NCBI RefSeq assembly: GCF_009763255.1
Contig: NZ_WSJB01000032.1
Coordinates: forward strand, 186,001 to 250,000
Direction: 5' to 3'
DNA: 64,000 nt
Source of the DNA: Bordetella sp. 02P26C-1
GTDB taxonomy: Bacteria > Pseudomonadota > Gammaproteobacteria > Burkholderiales > Burkholderiaceae_B
The translations under genes and the position numbers were made by a program. Below are positions 35,753 through 47,940 of this stretch, in pieces; position 1 is the stretch's first letter; the number at the start of each line of letters is the position of its first letter. A model generated the notes under the pieces. That model was not told the origin of the DNA, did no database searches, and worked only from the letters and a program-made list of their open reading frames with translations.

Positions 35753-36241
35753 TCAGGCTGCCTGATATTGCGTAGCCCGCTTGCGAACCAACTCGAGCAC
35801 ACCTTGACAGGAGTCTTCCAGGTAGTCGAGGACCTTGCCAAAACCGTCCAATCCGCCATAATAGGGGTCAGGAACGGTAGCTTCTTCGAACTCATTGGCA
35901 AAGCGCATCAACAGCATCAGCTTATGCTGATAGACTTTCGGGCATTGCTGTTGCAACGCGGACAGATTGTCCCAGTCCATTGCCAGAATGAGATCGAAAT
36001 CGCGGAAATCCTCGGCGGTCACCTGGCGCGCTTGGCAGTGCGAAATGTCGTAGCCACGCTTACGTGCAGCCGCCTGAGCTCGGGCGTCAGGAGCCTCGCC
36101 AATGTGATAGGCGTGCGTAGCTGCGGAGTCCACGTGGACCACGTCGCCCAAACCGGCATCGTTCACCATATGGCGAAAAACGCCCTCTGCGCTGGGTGAG
36201 CGGCAGATATTACCCATGCAAACGAAAAGTACCTTGGTCAT
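35753..36241 (-). CDS. Low molecular weight protein-tyrosine phosphatase
   Basis: Cytosolic phosphatase of 162 aa. The P-loop is at the N-terminus, VCMGNICRSPSAEG (C-x5-R-S), and the general acid is in DPYYGG. These enzymes act on phosphotyrosine in proteins, often within exopolysaccharide control; no tyrosine kinase gene is nearby. Two adjacent ATG codons (36244 and 36241) are possible starts and no strong ribosome site distinguishes them. Confidence 0.93.
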   Translation of the reverse strand: MTKVLFVCMGNICRSPSAEGVFRHMVNDAGLGDVVHVDSAATHAYHIGEAPDARAQAAARKRGYDISHCQARQVTAEDFRDFDLILAMDWDNLSALQQQCPKVYQHKLMLLMRFANEFEEATVPDPYYGGLDGFGKVLDYLEDSCQGVLELVRKRATQYQAA

Positions 36242-36512
36242 CATGGGTGTAAGTCTGAGGGAAAACCCGGAATATGGCAAGAGTTTTTTCTGTGGCGCAG
36301 CCCAGGAAACGGGCCGCCAGAACTCTCATTTTGTGCCGATACTTCAGGCACTTACAGCGCGTTTTCGGCGTAGAAATCAGGTTTGTAACGGCGACCGGAC
36401 AGTAACCGCCATTAAACGCTTTTGCGGCGCAACAACGACATTTAGTTTTCGCTGCGGCGCCCACTCGGGCCCCGTACAGGGCCCCTGAAGACCACCGCCG
36501 GCCGCCCTTGCA

Positions 36513-38534
36513 TCATCCGCCTAATATCAGGCGCTGCTTGAGGGCCGTCAACGCATCGCGCGCGGCCGCCGCCTGTTCGAACTCCAGATTCCGGGCGTGA
36601 TCCATCATGAGCTTCTCGAGCCTACGGATCTCCTTGGCCATCGCTTTCTCGTCCGTCAAGATTTCGGTGTTAACGGGTGTCTCCAACGCTTCCTCGCGGG
36701 CCGGGGCCACAATGCCGTCGATCAGTTCGCGCACGGCCTTGTTCACGCCCCGCGCGGTGATACCGTGATCGGCATTGAACTTCAACTGCTTCTCGCGTCG
36801 GCGCTCGGTTTCGTCCATGGCCTTGCGCATCGAAGCCGTGATCTGATCGGCGTACAAAATGGCATAGCCATTCAAATTTCGCGCCGCGCGTCCGATCGTT
36901 TGGATCAAACTCCGTTCGGAACGCAGGAAGCCTTCTTTATCCGCATCGAGGATCGCCACCAAGGACACCTCAGGAATGTCCAAGCCTTCCCGCAAGAGGT
37001 TGATGCCGACGAGCACATCAAAAGTCCCCAGGCGCAGGTCACGGAGGATTTCGACCCGTTCGACGGTGTCAATGTCGGAGTGCAGATAGCGTACGCGGAT
37101 ACCGTGCTCGGTCAGGTAGTCCGTCAGATCCTCGGCCATGCGCTTGGTCAGCGTGGTCACAAGCACCCTTTCCTGCTTGGCCACGCGCAGTTTGATCTGG
37201 CCCAACAGATCATCGACCTGGGTACGTGCCGGGCGCACTTCGACGATCGGATCGACCAGACCGGTGGGACGCACGACCTGTTCGACGACGTTGTCCGCAT
37301 GCTCTTGCTCATAGGCCGAAGGCGTCGCAGAAACGAAGACGCACTGACGCATGCGGGCCTCGAATTCCTCGAGCTTGAGCGGCCGGTTATCCATGGCGGA
37401 AGGCAGGCGAAAGCCGTATTGCACCAGGGTTTCCTTGCGGGCGCGGTCACCACGGTACATGCCGCCAAGCTGCCCTATCGTTACGTGACTCTCGTCGATG
37501 AACATCAGCGCATCGGCGGGAAGGTAATCAATCAGCGTGGGCGGCGGCTCGCCGGGGCCGGCCCCCGACAGGTGGCGGGAATAGTTTTCGATCCCTTTGC
37601 AAAAGCCTAGCTCCTGCAGCATTTCCAGGTCAAAGCGCGTGCGTTGCTCGAGGCGTTGCGCTTCGACGAGCTTGCCTTCGGAGGTAAAGAACTTCAGGCG
37701 TTCGCGCAGTTCTTCCTTGATGGTTTCAATCGCACGCAGGACCGTGTCACGCGGCGTCACGTAATGCGAACCCGGGTAAACGGTGAAACGCGGCACTTTC
37801 TGGCGCACACGGCCCGTGAGCGGATCGAACAGCTCCAGGGTTTCAATTTCGTCGTCGAACAGCGTCAGGCGCAGTGCAAGCTCCGGGCTTTCCGCCGGGA
37901 AGATGTCTACGGTTTCGCCGCGTACACGGAAAGTGCCCCGGGTGAAATCGGCATCATTGCGCGTGTATTGCATGGCCACCAGGCGCGCCAGAATCTCGCG
38001 CCGGGAAATGCGGTCACCCGAGCGCAGAATGAGCACCATGGCGTGATAGTCGCCGGGGTTACCGATACCGTAAATGCACGATACCGTGCCCACGATCACG
38101 GTGTCGCGGCGTTCCAGCAGGCTCTTGGTCGCCGACAATCGCATCTGCTCGATGTGCTCGTTGATGGACGAATCCTTTTCGATGAACAGATCGCGCGTCG
38201 GCACATAGGCCTCGGGCTGGTAGTAATCGTAGTACGAGACGAAATACTCGACGGCGTTCTTCGGGAAGAACTCGCGCATCTCGGCGTACAGCTGCGCGGC
38301 GAGCGTCTTGTTTGGCGCCAAGACGAGCGCCGGGCGGCCCAGACGCGCGATGATGTTCGCCATCGTATAGGTCTTGCCCGAACCGGTGACGCCCAGCAGC
38401 GTCTGGTACATGAGCCCGTCGCGGATGCCTTCGGTCAACGCCTCGATGGCCGTCGGCTGGTCACCGGCCGGCGGATAAGGCTGATAGAGGTGAAACGGGC
38501 TGTCGGGAAATTCGACGAATCCAGGAGCTGTCAT
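36513..38534 (-). CDS. uvrB: Excinuclease ABC subunit B
   Basis: Nucleotide-excision repair helicase that verifies damage and loads UvrC (673 aa). Walker [11 protein letters not shown], the beta-hairpin [14 protein letters not shown] box ([11 protein letters not shown]) and helicase motif VI (QTIGRAARN) are present, and the C-terminal UVR motif ends the protein. No SOS box is seen in the 78-bp spacer to the divergent aminotransferase gene. Confidence 0.97.
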   Translation of the reverse strand: MTAPGFVEFPDSPFHLYQPYPPAGDQPTAIEALTEGIRDGLMYQTLLGVTGSGKTYTMANIIARLGRPALVLAPNKTLAAQLYAEMREFFPKNAVEYFVSYYDYYQPEAYVPTRDLFIEKDSSINEHIEQMRLSATKSLLERRDTVIVGTVSCIYGIGNPGDYHAMVLILRSGDRISRREILARLVAMQYTRNDADFTRGTFRVRGETVDIFPAESPELALRLTLFDDEIETLELFDPLTGRVRQKVPRFTVYPGSHYVTPRDTVLRAIETIKEELRERLKFFTSEGKLVEAQRLEQRTRFDLEMLQELGFCKGIENYSRHLSGAGPGEPPPTLIDYLPADALMFIDESHVTIGQLGGMYRGDRARKETLVQYGFRLPSAMDNRPLKLEEFEARMRQCVFVSATPSAYEQEHADNVVEQVVRPTGLVDPIVEVRPARTQVDDLLGQIKLRVAKQERVLVTTLTKRMAEDLTDYLTEHGIRVRYLHSDIDTVERVEILRDLRLGTFDVLVGINLLREGLDIPEVSLVAILDADKEGFLRSERSLIQTIGRAARNLNGYAILYADQITASMRKAMDETERRREKQLKFNADHGITARGVNKAVRELIDGIVAPAREEALETPVNTEILTDEKAMAKEIRRLEKLMMDHARNLEFEQAAAARDALTALKQRLILGG

Positions 38535-38612
38535 GCTAGACTGTCTCTCAGGGTAAACCCCCCATTATCCATAGCACTGCTTGTTGCGTCTATCTCTCCT
38601 TAGCGAACCCTC

Positions 38613-39815
38613 ATGAGCTCTCTTTTCGATTCCGTCGAACTTGCGCCGCGCGACCCCATTCTGGGCCTGAACGAACAGTACAACGCCGATCAGCGTCCCG
38701 GGAAAGTCAACCTGGGCGTGGGCGTGTACTACGATGACGACGGTCGCATCCCCCTGCTGAACGCCGTCCGTAAGGCCGAAATCGCGCGTATTGAAGCCGC
38801 CGCCGCGCGTGGCTATCTCCCCATCGAAGGTATCGCTGGTTACAACAAGGGTGCGCAAACGCTGCTGTTGGGCGCGGATTCCAAGCTGGCGGCCGAAGGC
38901 CGTGTGCTGACCGCCCAGGCACTGGGTGGTACGGGCGCGCTGAAAATCGGCGCCGATTTCCTGCGTCAGCTGCTGCCGCAATCCAAGGTTCTGATCAGCA
39001 ACCCCAGCTGGGAAAACCACCGCGCCCTGTTCGAGCGCGCCGGCTTCCCGGTGGACACCTATGCGTATTACGATGCCGCGACGCACGGTCTGGACTTCCA
39101 AGGCATGCTGGCTTCCCTGCAAGCCGCGCCGGAACAGACGATTGTCGTGCTGCACGCTTGCTGCCATAACCCGACCGGCGTGGACCCCACGATCGAGCAG
39201 TGGGAACAGATCGCTCAGGTCGTGAAGGCACGCAATCTGGTGCCGTTCCTGGACATCGCCTACCAAGGCTTTGGCGCCGGTCTGCAAGAAGACGCCGCCG
39301 TGGTCCGCATGTTTGCCGATCTCGGCCTGACGATGCTGGTCAGCTCGTCGTTCTCGAAGTCGTTCTCGCTGTATGGCGAGCGCGTCGGCGCCCTGACGGT
39401 CGTCGCTGGCAACCAAGACGAAGCCAAGCGCGTGCTGAGCCAACTCAAGCGCGTCATCCGTACGAACTACTCGAACCCGCCCACCCATGGCGGCACGGTA
39501 GTTTCGTCGGTGCTGAACACGCCCGAGCTGTACACCCTTTGGGAAGAAGAGCTCGCTGGCATGCGCGATCGTATTCGTCTGATGCGTCAGCAGCTGGTCG
39601 AAAAGATCAAGACCGCGGGTGCGACGCAAGACTTTAGCTTCGTGCTGCAACAGCGCGGCATGTTCTCGTACTCGGGTCTGACCTCGGCGCAGGTGGATAC
39701 CTTGCGCGAAGAGCACGGTATCTACGCGGTGAGCAGCGGCCGTATCTGCGTCGCGGCGCTCAACAGCCGTAACATCGATACGGTGGCGAAAGCCATTGCC
39801 GCGGTGATCAAGTAA
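38613..39815 (+). CDS. tyrB: Aromatic amino acid/aspartate aminotransferase
   Basis: Class I aminotransferase of the AspC/TyrB type (400 aa) that interconverts aspartate or aromatic amino acids with their 2-oxo acids. Motifs are NLGVGVYYDDDG at the N-terminus, HACCHNPTGVDPT, DIAYQGFG and the PLP lysine in SSSFSKSFSLYGERVG. The symbol is by family resemblance; aspC-like activity is equally possible. Divergent from uvrB. Confidence 0.9.
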   Translation: MSSLFDSVELAPRDPILGLNEQYNADQRPGKVNLGVGVYYDDDGRIPLLNAVRKAEIARIEAAAARGYLPIEGIAGYNKGAQTLLLGADSKLAAEGRVLTAQALGGTGALKIGADFLRQLLPQSKVLISNPSWENHRALFERAGFPVDTYAYYDAATHGLDFQGMLASLQAAPEQTIVVLHACCHNPTGVDPTIEQWEQIAQVVKARNLVPFLDIAYQGFGAGLQEDAAVVRMFADLGLTMLVSSSFSKSFSLYGERVGALTVVAGNQDEAKRVLSQLKRVIRTNYSNPPTHGGTVVSSVLNTPELYTLWEEELAGMRDRIRLMRQQLVEKIKTAGATQDFSFVLQQRGMFSYSGLTSAQVDTLREEHGIYAVSSGRICVAALNSRNIDTVAKAIAAVIK

Positions 39816-39830
39816 GCATTGCGTCACATA

Positions 39831-39861
39831 GATCGAGGCACGCGCGAACGCTGCCTCGATC
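39831..39861 (+). terminator. Inverted repeat 15 bp after the aminotransferase gene
   Basis: 10-bp arms GATCGAGGCA (39831-39840) and TGCCTCGATC (39852-39861) around an 11-nt loop. No T-run follows, so it may be a processing or weak termination element upstream of the structured region that begins at 39868. Confidence 0.5.
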
Positions 39862-39867
39862 GAGAAG

Positions 39868-40003
39868 GCCCCTCCCCAAGGAACTGTCGCAACGGGTCGG
39901 ACGAGAATCCGACCCATTGCAAGCTGCACCGATCCCAAGAAGTCGGATGAATGTCCAACTTTTGAAGTGCAGCTCAGGACAGAGAAAGCGGAGGGGCTTT
40001 TTT
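39868..40003 (+). ncRNA. Putative structured small RNA or complex 3' UTR ending in a terminator
   Basis: About 135 nt with four nested stems. P1: GCCCCTCC 39868-39875 pairs with GGAGGGGC 39990-39997. P2: GGGTCGGA 39894-39901 pairs with TCCGACCC 39908-39915 over a 6-nt loop. P3: AGCTGCAC 39922-39929 pairs with GTGCAGCT 39967-39974. Inside P3, AAGT-GGA pairs with TCC-ACTT. TTTTTT at 39998-40003 directly follows P1, so the plus strand is the coding strand. No protein frame fits. It could be an independent sRNA or a 3' fragment of the aminotransferase mRNA; no convincing promoter was seen. I could not match it to 6S RNA, 4.5S RNA or a known riboswitch. Confidence 0.55.
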
Positions 40004-40166
40004 GGCCGGTTTTGGCGGATCACGTTCATTCAGTGCCGTACCCGATCGGGTCGAAGCTGAATGCTACCCCGGACGATTAGGCGACACAGCGCTCGCGGGC
40101 CCCCAGCGCCACGCCCTCGCAATGCGGGCGACTTGCAATTTCTAGCCGTCTCGTCCAGAATCCTGA

Positions 40167-40182
40167 CTGTATATTCATACAG
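40167..40182. promoter_or_regulatory. LexA (SOS) box
   Basis: CTGTATATTCATACAG matches the CTG-N10-CAG SOS consensus with an AT-rich centre, 18 bp before the lexA ATG. It implies autorepression of lexA. Confidence 0.92.
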
Positions 40183-40200
40183 TCCACGCGGATCATTGCC

Positions 40201-40893
40201 ATGGCTACCAAACTCACCGCTCGCCAACAGGAAATTTTGACCCTAATCCGGCAGACGGTGGCACGCACCGGTTTCCCCCCCACGCGCGCCGAGATCGCGC
40301 GCGCATTGGGATTTCGTTCGCCCAACGCCGCCGAGGACCATCTGAAAGCCCTGGCGCGTAAAGGCGCGATCGAGCTGACGGCAGGCGCCTCGCGGGGCAT
40401 TCGGTTGATCGAATCGGTCGAGACAGCCACCGCCGCGCGCGAGAGCTCGTCAGCGGCCGCTGCTGCCTCCACGTTGGTGGGCATGGCGACGGAAACGATT
40501 ACGCGGTTAATGCTGCCCCTGGTAGGACGCGTGGCCGCAGGCAGCCCCATCCTGGCCGCCGAGCATGTGGAACGTGAAGTCGGCGTAGATCCGGGGTTGT
40601 TTGCGCAAACGCCTGACTATTTGCTCAAGGTTCGCGGCATGAGTATGCGCGATGCTGGGATCTTGGAAGGTGACCTGCTGGCCGTCAAGCGCGTTGCCGA
40701 GGCACGCAATGGCCAGATCGTCGTGGCGCGCCTGGGTGACGACGTGACGGTCAAGCGCCTACAGCATCGCCAGGGACACATCGAGTTATTGCCCGAGAAC
40801 CCGGAATTTGAGCCGATTCGCGTCGATGGCACGCAAGAGTTTGCGCTGGAAGGCATTGCCGTCGGCCTGATCCGTACTCACGCATTGCACTAA
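40201..40893 (+). CDS. lexA: LexA repressor
   Basis: SOS repressor and self-cleaving protease, 230 aa against 202 in E. coli. The helix-turn-helix (about 28-50) includes [24 protein letters not shown]. The cleavage site is A113-G114 in RVAAGSP and the Ser-Lys dyad is S148 (GMSMRDAG) and K185 (DVTVKRL). The extra length is a linker of about 30 residues rich in Ala/Ser/Thr (72-104). Convergent with lon. Confidence 0.95.
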   Translation: MATKLTARQQEILTLIRQTVARTGFPPTRAEIARALGFRSPNAAEDHLKALARKGAIELTAGASRGIRLIESVETATAARESSSAAAAASTLVGMATETITRLMLPLVGRVAAGSPILAAEHVEREVGVDPGLFAQTPDYLLKVRGMSMRDAGILEGDLLAVKRVAEARNGQIVVARLGDDVTVKRLQHRQGHIELLPENPEFEPIRVDGTQEFALEGIAVGLIRTHALH

Positions 40894-41061
40894 AGAATAT
40901 AGTTGTCGCGCTAACGCTTCAGGTGCGATGTGTCTGGACCTGTAAGCGCGGGGCATGGCGCAACGTGAAGTAGTCTGTGCTATCGAAGGAACGCCCCAAA
41001 TTCCCATAGGAATTCAGGGTCTAGTCTCGCCATAACGAAGCGAAGACCCGTTGCCGCCGAA

Positions 41062-41115
41062 CACAAAAGCCCGCGGCTGCAGTCGTATCGACGTCTGCAG
41101 CCGCGGGCTTTTGTG
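41062..41115. terminator. Bidirectional terminator between lexA and lon
   Basis: A perfect 21-bp stem (41062-41082 with 41095-41115) around a 12-nt loop. Each arm carries AAAA or TTTT next to the GC core, so either strand yields a GC stem followed by a U-run. Serves lexA on plus and lon on minus. Confidence 0.92.
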
Positions 41116-41165
41116 CAGCAGTGTTACTTACAGGCGCCCTTACGGACGCCCGCTGGTTGCCGCGA

Positions 41166-43628
41166 TCAGTGCTTAATCACAGGATCAGCCGTCGCACTGG
41201 AGCTTTCCGCAGCTTTCGCTGCCAGAGGCTCCTTTACGACTTCGTCCTCGGCCAGGGGCTCTGGCATGCGCTCGAGCGCCAGTTCCAAGACCTTGTCGAT
41301 CCAGCGCACAGGAATGATTTCCAGCTGGTTTTTGACGTTGTCCGGGATCTCCGCCAAGTCTTTGACGTTTTCCTCGGGGATCAGCACGGTTTTGATGCCA
41401 CCACGGTGAGCAGCCAGGAGTTTTTCCTTTAGCCCGCCAATCGCGAGGACTTCCCCGCGCAGCGTGATTTCGCCCGTCATCGCCACATCTGCCCGCACGG
41501 GAATGCGCGACAGGGCCGACACCATGGCCGTGGTGATGGCGATACCGGCCGATGGACCGTCTTTAGGCGTGGCGCCTTCGGGCACGTGGACGTGCATGTC
41601 ACGCTTTTCAAAGACGGTATCGGCAAAGCCCAAACGGCGCGCGCGCGAGCGCACGACCGTGCGGGCCGCCTCGACCGATTCCTTCATCACGTCGCCCAGC
41701 GAGCCGGTACGCTGAATCGCGCCCTTGCCTGGCATGTCCGCGACTTCGATGGTGAGCAGATCGCCGCCCACTTCGGTCCAAGCGAGTCCTGTCACCTGGC
41801 CGATCTGGTTTTCCTTCTCGGCCATACCGAACGAATAGCGGCGCACGCCCAGATATTTGCTGAGGTTGTCCGCATCGACGTGCACGGGGGTGACGGGCGA
41901 AGATGCTGCCTTGCCAGACGCCTTGGCTTCGTCGGCTTGAGCGAGCAGTTCCTTAACGACCTTACGGCAGATCTTGCCCACTTCGCGCTCGAGGGCGCGC
42001 ACACCGGCTTCGCGGGTGTAGTAGCGAACAATGTCACGCAAAGCTGAGTCATCCACCACCAGTTCGCTTTCCTTGACGCCGTTGTTCTTCATGAGCTTCG
42101 GCAGCAAGTGATCGCGTGCGATATGGATTTTCTCTTCCTCGGTGTAACCCGACAGACGGATGACCTCCATACGGTCCAGCAGCGCGGGCGGAATATTCAG
42201 CGTGTTGCTGGTCGCCACGAACATCACGTCGGACAAATCGAAGTCGACTTCGATGTAGTGATCCTGGAAGGTGTGGTTTTGTTCGGGGTCGAGCACCTCG
42301 AGCAGCGCGGACGCGGGATCACCACGGAAGTCCATGCCAAGTTTGTCGATCTCGTCGAGCAAGAATAAGGGATTGCGCACCCCGACTTTGCTCATGTTCT
42401 GCAAGATCTTTCCGGGCATCGAGCCGATATAAGTGCGACGGTGGCCGCGAATCTCTGCCTCGTCGCGCACACCGCCGAGCGCCATCCGCACGAATTTGCG
42501 GTTGGTCGCACGCGCGATGGACTGACCCAGCGAAGTTTTACCCACGCCCGGAGGGCCAACCAGACACAGGATCGGTGCCTTGACCTTGTCGACGCGCTGT
42601 TGCACGGCCAGGTATTCGACGATGCGTTCTTTGACCTTTTCAAGACCGTAGTGATCGTCGTCCAACACTTTCTCGGCGTTGCCGATCGAGTTGTTGATCT
42701 TGCTTTTCTTTTTCCAAGGCAGGCCGATGAGCGTGTCGATATAGTTGCGCACAACCGTCGCTTCGGCCGACATGGGCGACATCAGCTTGAGCTTTTTCAG
42801 CTCGGCGTCGGCCTTCTTGCGCGCATCCTTCGGCATATGCGCCGCGATGATTTTCTTTTCGAGCTCTTCGATGTCGGCGCCTTCCTCGCCCTCGCCCAGC
42901 TCTTTCTGGATGGCCTTGACCTGTTCGTTCAGGTAGTAGTCGCGCTGCGACTTCTCCATCTGCTTTTTGACCCGGCCGCGAATGCGTTTTTCGACCTGGA
43001 GGATGTCGATTTCCGTTTCGAGCTGGGTCAGCAGGCCTTCCAGGCGCTCGGACGTGGCCAGCACCTCGAGCATGCTTTGCTTTTGCTCGAGTTTGAGCGG
43101 CAAATGCGCGGCGATGGTGTCGGCCAGACGGCCCGCGTCGTCAATGCCCGCCAGCGAAGTGAGAATCTCGGGCGGAATCTTTTTGTTCAGTTTGACGTAC
43201 TGCTCGAACTGCGCGACGATCGCGCGGCGCAAGGCTTCGGTTTCAGAGCTTTGCGTGACGTCGAGTTCTACCGGTGTAACACGGCAAACAAAATGGGTTT
43301 CGGCGTCATCGATCGTATCGATACGCGCGCGCTGGGTGCCTTCGACCAGAACTTTGACGGTGCCGTCGGGCAGTTTCAACATCTGCAGGATGCTTGCGAC
43401 GCAACCGATTTCGTAGACGTCTTCGGGAGTCGGATCGTCCTTGCCGGCGGATTTCTGCGCGACCAGCATGATGCTCTTGCCCGACTCCATGGCGACTTCC
43501 AGCGCTTTGATCGAGCGAGGACGCCCGACAAACAGCGGAATAACCATGTGCGGGAACACCACCACGTCGCGCAACGGCAGCAGCGGCAGATCGATGGGTT
43601 CAGAAGGCAGGGTCTGGCTGGCAGACAT
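41166..43628 (-). CDS. lon: ATP-dependent protease Lon
   Basis: Cytosolic AAA+ protease that degrades misfolded and regulatory proteins (820 aa). The N-terminal LON substrate domain starts [23 protein letters not shown]. The ATPase domain has Walker [13 protein letters not shown] and Walker [13 protein letters not shown]. The protease domain has the catalytic Ser in DGPSAGIAI and Lys in [17 protein letters not shown] at 43628 has AAGGAA six bases upstream; the longer frame to 43700 lacks family similarity. It stands in the run tig-clpP-clpX-lon. Confidence 0.97.
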   Translation of the reverse strand: MSASQTLPSEPIDLPLLPLRDVVVFPHMVIPLFVGRPRSIKALEVAMESGKSIMLVAQKSAGKDDPTPEDVYEIGCVASILQMLKLPDGTVKVLVEGTQRARIDTIDDAETHFVCRVTPVELDVTQSSETEALRRAIVAQFEQYVKLNKKIPPEILTSLAGIDDAGRLADTIAAHLPLKLEQKQSMLEVLATSERLEGLLTQLETEIDILQVEKRIRGRVKKQMEKSQRDYYLNEQVKAIQKELGEGEEGADIEELEKKIIAAHMPKDARKKADAELKKLKLMSPMSAEATVVRNYIDTLIGLPWKKKSKINNSIGNAEKVLDDDHYGLEKVKERIVEYLAVQQRVDKVKAPILCLVGPPGVGKTSLGQSIARATNRKFVRMALGGVRDEAEIRGHRRTYIGSMPGKILQNMSKVGVRNPLFLLDEIDKLGMDFRGDPASALLEVLDPEQNHTFQDHYIEVDFDLSDVMFVATSNTLNIPPALLDRMEVIRLSGYTEEEKIHIARDHLLPKLMKNNGVKESELVVDDSALRDIVRYYTREAGVRALEREVGKICRKVVKELLAQADEAKASGKAASSPVTPVHVDADNLSKYLGVRRYSFGMAEKENQIGQVTGLAWTEVGGDLLTIEVADMPGKGAIQRTGSLGDVMKESVEAARTVVRSRARRLGFADTVFEKRDMHVHVPEGATPKDGPSAGIAITTAMVSALSRIPVRADVAMTGEITLRGEVLAIGGLKEKLLAAHRGGIKTVLIPEENVKDLAEIPDNVKNQLEIIPVRWIDKVLELALERMPEPLAEDEVVKEPLAAKAAESSSATADPVIKH

Positions 43629-43769
43629 ATCGGATTCCTTGATTTGACTCGGCGTAGTGAAAAGCGGACGCCAGGCAAACCCAGCTATCCTCGTCATCAC
43701 GTCTCATATGGGAACAATAGCCGAAAATTCAAGCTATCGTCGTGCAGAGGGGCAGCAAAACACAAAAAA

Positions 43770-43787
43770 ACCCGTTACAAAACGGGT
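43770..43787 (-). terminator. Terminator of the clp operon
   Basis: Minus strand: AACGGGT complement arms of 7 bp around a 4-nt loop, followed by TTTTTTT and a GTGTTTT stretch. About 93 bp past the clpX stop. Confidence 0.85.
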
Positions 43788-43879
43788 CATTTGCCTACTC
43801 AGCGGCCGGCTGCGTCACAGTGGCGCGCGCTCGGCGCGCGCCGTTCCGTTTACTCGCTGTTGCTAGTATGTCAGCCGTG

Positions 43880-45178
<1,299 letters not shown>

Positions 45179-45277
45179 ATGTGTTTCGTATCTCTGGTGA
45201 GAATGCGCCAGCCACAGGGCCGGCGTATTCAACGCTTACTTGGACGTCACCGCACTGCTCCGGGTTTTACCGCGAGC

Positions 45278-45931
45278 TTAGCCCTCGGAGCGGGATGCGA
45301 GAACCTTGTCCACCAACCCATACGATACCGCATCTTCAGCCGACATGAAGTTGTCGCGCTCGGTGTCGACGGCGATTCTCTCTACCGGCTGCCCGGTATT
45401 GTCGGCCAGAATGCGGTTCAAACGCTCGCGCAGGTCCAGAATTTCGCGAGCCTGGATCTGAATATCCGAGGCCTGACCCTGGGCACCGCCGGACGGCTGG
45501 TGAATCATGATGCGCGAGTTAGGCAGCGTGAAACGTTTGCCCTTCTTGCCAGCCGCCAGCAAGAATGCGCCCATGCTGGCCGCCAAGCCCGTGCACAATG
45601 TCGAAACATCGGGCTTGATGAACTGCATGGTGTCGTAAATGGCCATCCCGGCATACACCGACCCGCCAGGCGAGTTGATGTATAGCGAGATGTCCTTATC
45701 GGGGTTTTCCGATTCCAGGAACAGCAACTGCGCCACGATCAGATTGGCCGTGTTGTCATTGACCGGGCCAACCAGGAAGATCAGACGCTCGCGCAGCAGG
45801 CGCGAATAGATGTCATAGGCACGCTCTCCGCGACCAGACTGCTCGATGACCATGGGGATATAGCCCAGGCCGGTCGGCGTGACCGAAGACCCGCCGTACA
45901 TTGCTGCATAGAAATCGGTAAACCTCTGCAT
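45278..45931 (-). CDS. clpP: ClpP serine protease subunit
   Basis: Barrel protease of ClpXP/ClpAP, 217 aa. The catalytic triad is S119 ([11 protein letters not shown]), H144 (IMIHQPSGG) and an Asp in [10 protein letters not shown]. It starts 2 bp after the trigger factor stop, so it is probably co-transcribed. Confidence 0.97.
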   Translation of the reverse strand: MQRFTDFYAAMYGGSSVTPTGLGYIPMVIEQSGRGERAYDIYSRLLRERLIFLVGPVNDNTANLIVAQLLFLESENPDKDISLYINSPGGSVYAGMAIYDTMQFIKPDVSTLCTGLAASMGAFLLAAGKKGKRFTLPNSRIMIHQPSGGAQGQASDIQIQAREILDLRERLNRILADNTGQPVERIAVDTERDNFMSAEDAVSYGLVDKVLASRSEG

Positions 45932-45933
45932 AC

Positions 45934-47244
45934 TTACGCCATCCCCATCAACTGATCAAAGGGCACTTGCTCTTCGGTAACCTTGGCTTGTTCGAGCACG
46001 TGTTGCACGACGTTGTCTTCGAGCACGATTGCTTCGATTTCAGCGCGGCGCTGACGGTCGGACAGGTAGTAGCTGACGACCTGAGCCGGCTGCTCGTAGT
46101 TCTGCGCGAATTCCTCGATGCGAGCGCGGACTTGCTCGGGCTTAGCCTGCAATTGTGCTTGCTTGACCAGCTCGGCAACCAACAGGCCCAGACGCACGCG
46201 GCGTTCGGATTCGGTGCTGAAAGCTTCAGCCGGGATGGGCACCGACTCGGCGTTCGGGATGCCACGCTGCTTGAGCTCTTCGCGGGCAGCTTGAACGCGG
46301 CTTTCCACGTCGCTGTCGACCAGGGCCTTGGGCACGTCGAACTTGGCGGCTTCGACCAGGGCGTCCATGACGCTGGCCTTGGTGCGGCCTTGCGAACGGG
46401 CTTTGACTTCGCGCTCGATGTTGGCGCGGATGTCGGCCTTCAGCTTTTCGACATCGCCTTCGGCTTGGCCGAGGGCTTTGGCAAACTCGCCGTCGACTTC
46501 GGGCAACACGCCTTCGGCGACTTCCTTCACGGTGATCGTGAATTCAGCGGTTTTACCAGCGACTTCCTGGCCTTGGTAGTCTTCGGGGAAGCTGAGCGGG
46601 AAGACCTTGGTCTCGCCAGCCTTCAGGCCGGTCGCGGCCGTTTCGAACTCAGGCAACATGCGGCCTTGGCCGAGCACGAACGAGAAGCCTTCGGCTTTGC
46701 CGCCTTCGAAGGGCACGCCGTCGATAGTGCCGGCGAAGTCGAGCGTGACACGGTCGCCGCTGGCAGCGGCGCGGTCTTCACGGGCTTCGTACGTAGCGCG
46801 CTGTTTGCGCAGCACGTCGAGGGTCTGGTCGACTTCGGCGTCGGTGACCGGGGTCTCGTAGCGGGTCACGGCCAGCGCGGACAGGTCCGGCACGGCGACT
46901 TCAGGATAGACCTCGAACGTGGCCGTAAAGGCTAACGTGTCTTCGGCGACGCCTTCGGTCTTGGGCTCCAGAGAAGGAGTGCCAGCGACACGCAGCTTCG
47001 CGGCTTCGATAGCTTGTTCAAACGCACGGCCGACTTGGCCATTGATCACGTCGTAGCGGATGCCAGGGCCGTGGCTACGTTCCAGCATGGCCAGAGGGGC
47101 CTTGCCAGGACGGAACCCGGGCACTTTGGCCGTACGGGCGACGCGCTTCAATTGCGCCTGGACTTCCTTTTCGACGTCGGCCACGGAAACCGACAGATCC
47201 AAGCGGCGTTCCAGACCAGAGAGGGTTTCAACCACAGGCTGCAT
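45934..47244 (-). CDS. tig: Trigger factor
   Basis: Ribosome-bound chaperone and peptidyl-prolyl isomerase (436 aa). The ribosome-binding loop is GFRPGKAP (about residue 44), the FKBP-like domain is near 160-245 ([19 protein letters not shown]) and the C-terminal crevice domain has helical arms. ATG at 47244 before [14 protein letters not shown] is the family start. First gene of tig-clpP-clpX. Confidence 0.96.
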   Translation of the reverse strand: MQPVVETLSGLERRLDLSVSVADVEKEVQAQLKRVARTAKVPGFRPGKAPLAMLERSHGPGIRYDVINGQVGRAFEQAIEAAKLRVAGTPSLEPKTEGVAEDTLAFTATFEVYPEVAVPDLSALAVTRYETPVTDAEVDQTLDVLRKQRATYEAREDRAAASGDRVTLDFAGTIDGVPFEGGKAEGFSFVLGQGRMLPEFETAATGLKAGETKVFPLSFPEDYQGQEVAGKTAEFTITVKEVAEGVLPEVDGEFAKALGQAEGDVEKLKADIRANIEREVKARSQGRTKASVMDALVEAAKFDVPKALVDSDVESRVQAAREELKQRGIPNAESVPIPAEAFSTESERRVRLGLLVAELVKQAQLQAKPEQVRARIEEFAQNYEQPAQVVSYYLSDRQRRAEIEAIVLEDNVVQHVLEQAKVTEEQVPFDQLMGMA

Positions 47245-47409
47245 CAAAATTATCCGAGAAATGGGTGAACGAACGGGTAAACCGGGCATTTTACCGGAAA
47301 GTTGGACCAGGCTGCGAAAACCGCTGCCAAGGGTCCGCTTAAGCCCGGCGTACGGCGTCTATCTCGGCCCCTGTCCAGTCGCTAAGAGTGCAGTGCTCGA
47401 ACGAGCAAA

Positions 47410-47440
47410 CGCCCCTGAAAGCGTTGCGCTAACAGGGGCG
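47410..47440 (-). terminator. Terminator of the downstream cold-shock gene
   Basis: Minus strand: CGCCCCTG/CAGGGGCG arms with an inner AGCG/CGCT pairing, followed by TTTGCT. It lies 27 bp past the csp stop. Confidence 0.75.
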
Positions 47441-47466
47441 AGGCCCACACGCGCCTGCCCGAAGAA

Positions 47467-47673
47467 TCAGCCGGCGACGGTGATGTTCTTTGCGCTGGGG
47501 CCTTTGGGGCCCTGCCCGACTTCAAAGCTCACGCGCTGATTTTCCTGCAGCGACTTGTATCCGTCGCTGCGAATTTCCGAGTAATGGGCAAAGAGATCTT
47601 TGCTGCCATCATCCGGGGTAATAAAACCGTAGCCCTTTTCTGCGTTGAACCACTTGACGATACCTGTTGCCAT
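47467..47673 (-). CDS. CspA-family cold-shock protein (copy 1)
   Basis: Single OB-fold RNA chaperone of 68 aa with RNP1 [10 protein letters not shown] and RNP2 LFAHYSEI. A 250-bp leader lies upstream, typical for cold-regulated mRNAs, although no cold box was identified. Tandem with the second csp gene, from which it is separated by a terminator. Confidence 0.94.
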   Translation of the reverse strand: MATGIVKWFNAEKGYGFITPDDGSKDLFAHYSEIRSDGYKSLQENQRVSFEVGQGPKGPSAKNITVAG

Positions 47674-47895
47674 GAGAGTGTCCTTACCTACTGAAGCGAT
47701 TGCTCGCGGGATGCTAGATCGTCAAGGATGGGCAACAAAACTGCGGGTACCTGGGCGCCAATGAGACCGACACCATGTCGCTTGAAAATCTCGCAAATCC
47801 AGTTTATGAGGCGCGCGGGCCGACGTCAAACTTTCAAATGGAAACAAGTTTTGTACGAAGACGGAATGTTTCGCCGCGATGGCGCGGGCAACAAA

Positions 47896-47915
47896 AAAGC
47901 CCCTTGCGGGGCTTT
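47896..47915 (-). terminator. Terminator of the upstream cold-shock gene
   Basis: Minus strand: AAAGCCCC-GCAA-GGGGCTTT followed by TTT and GTTG, a strong 8-bp stem 25 bp past the csp stop. It shows that the two csp genes are separate transcription units. Confidence 0.92.
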
Positions 47916-47940
47916 CGGATTCAGTTCCTAGATCTGTGGA

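Noticed and set aside
36210-36464. Cys-rich small frame between uvrB and the phosphatase
   Set aside because: No ribosome site or family pattern, and it overlaps the phosphatase start out of frame.
36467-36484. GGGCCC repeats as a uvrB terminator
   Set aside because: Short self-complementary arms without a T-run; too weak to call.
38535-38612. Possible SOS box for uvrB
   Set aside because: The spacer contains a single CTGT half-site but no matching ACAG at the right distance.
40999-41014. AATTCC-CATA-GGAATT palindrome between lexA and lon
   Set aside because: Short arms, no adjacent gene start and no known regulator; likely chance.
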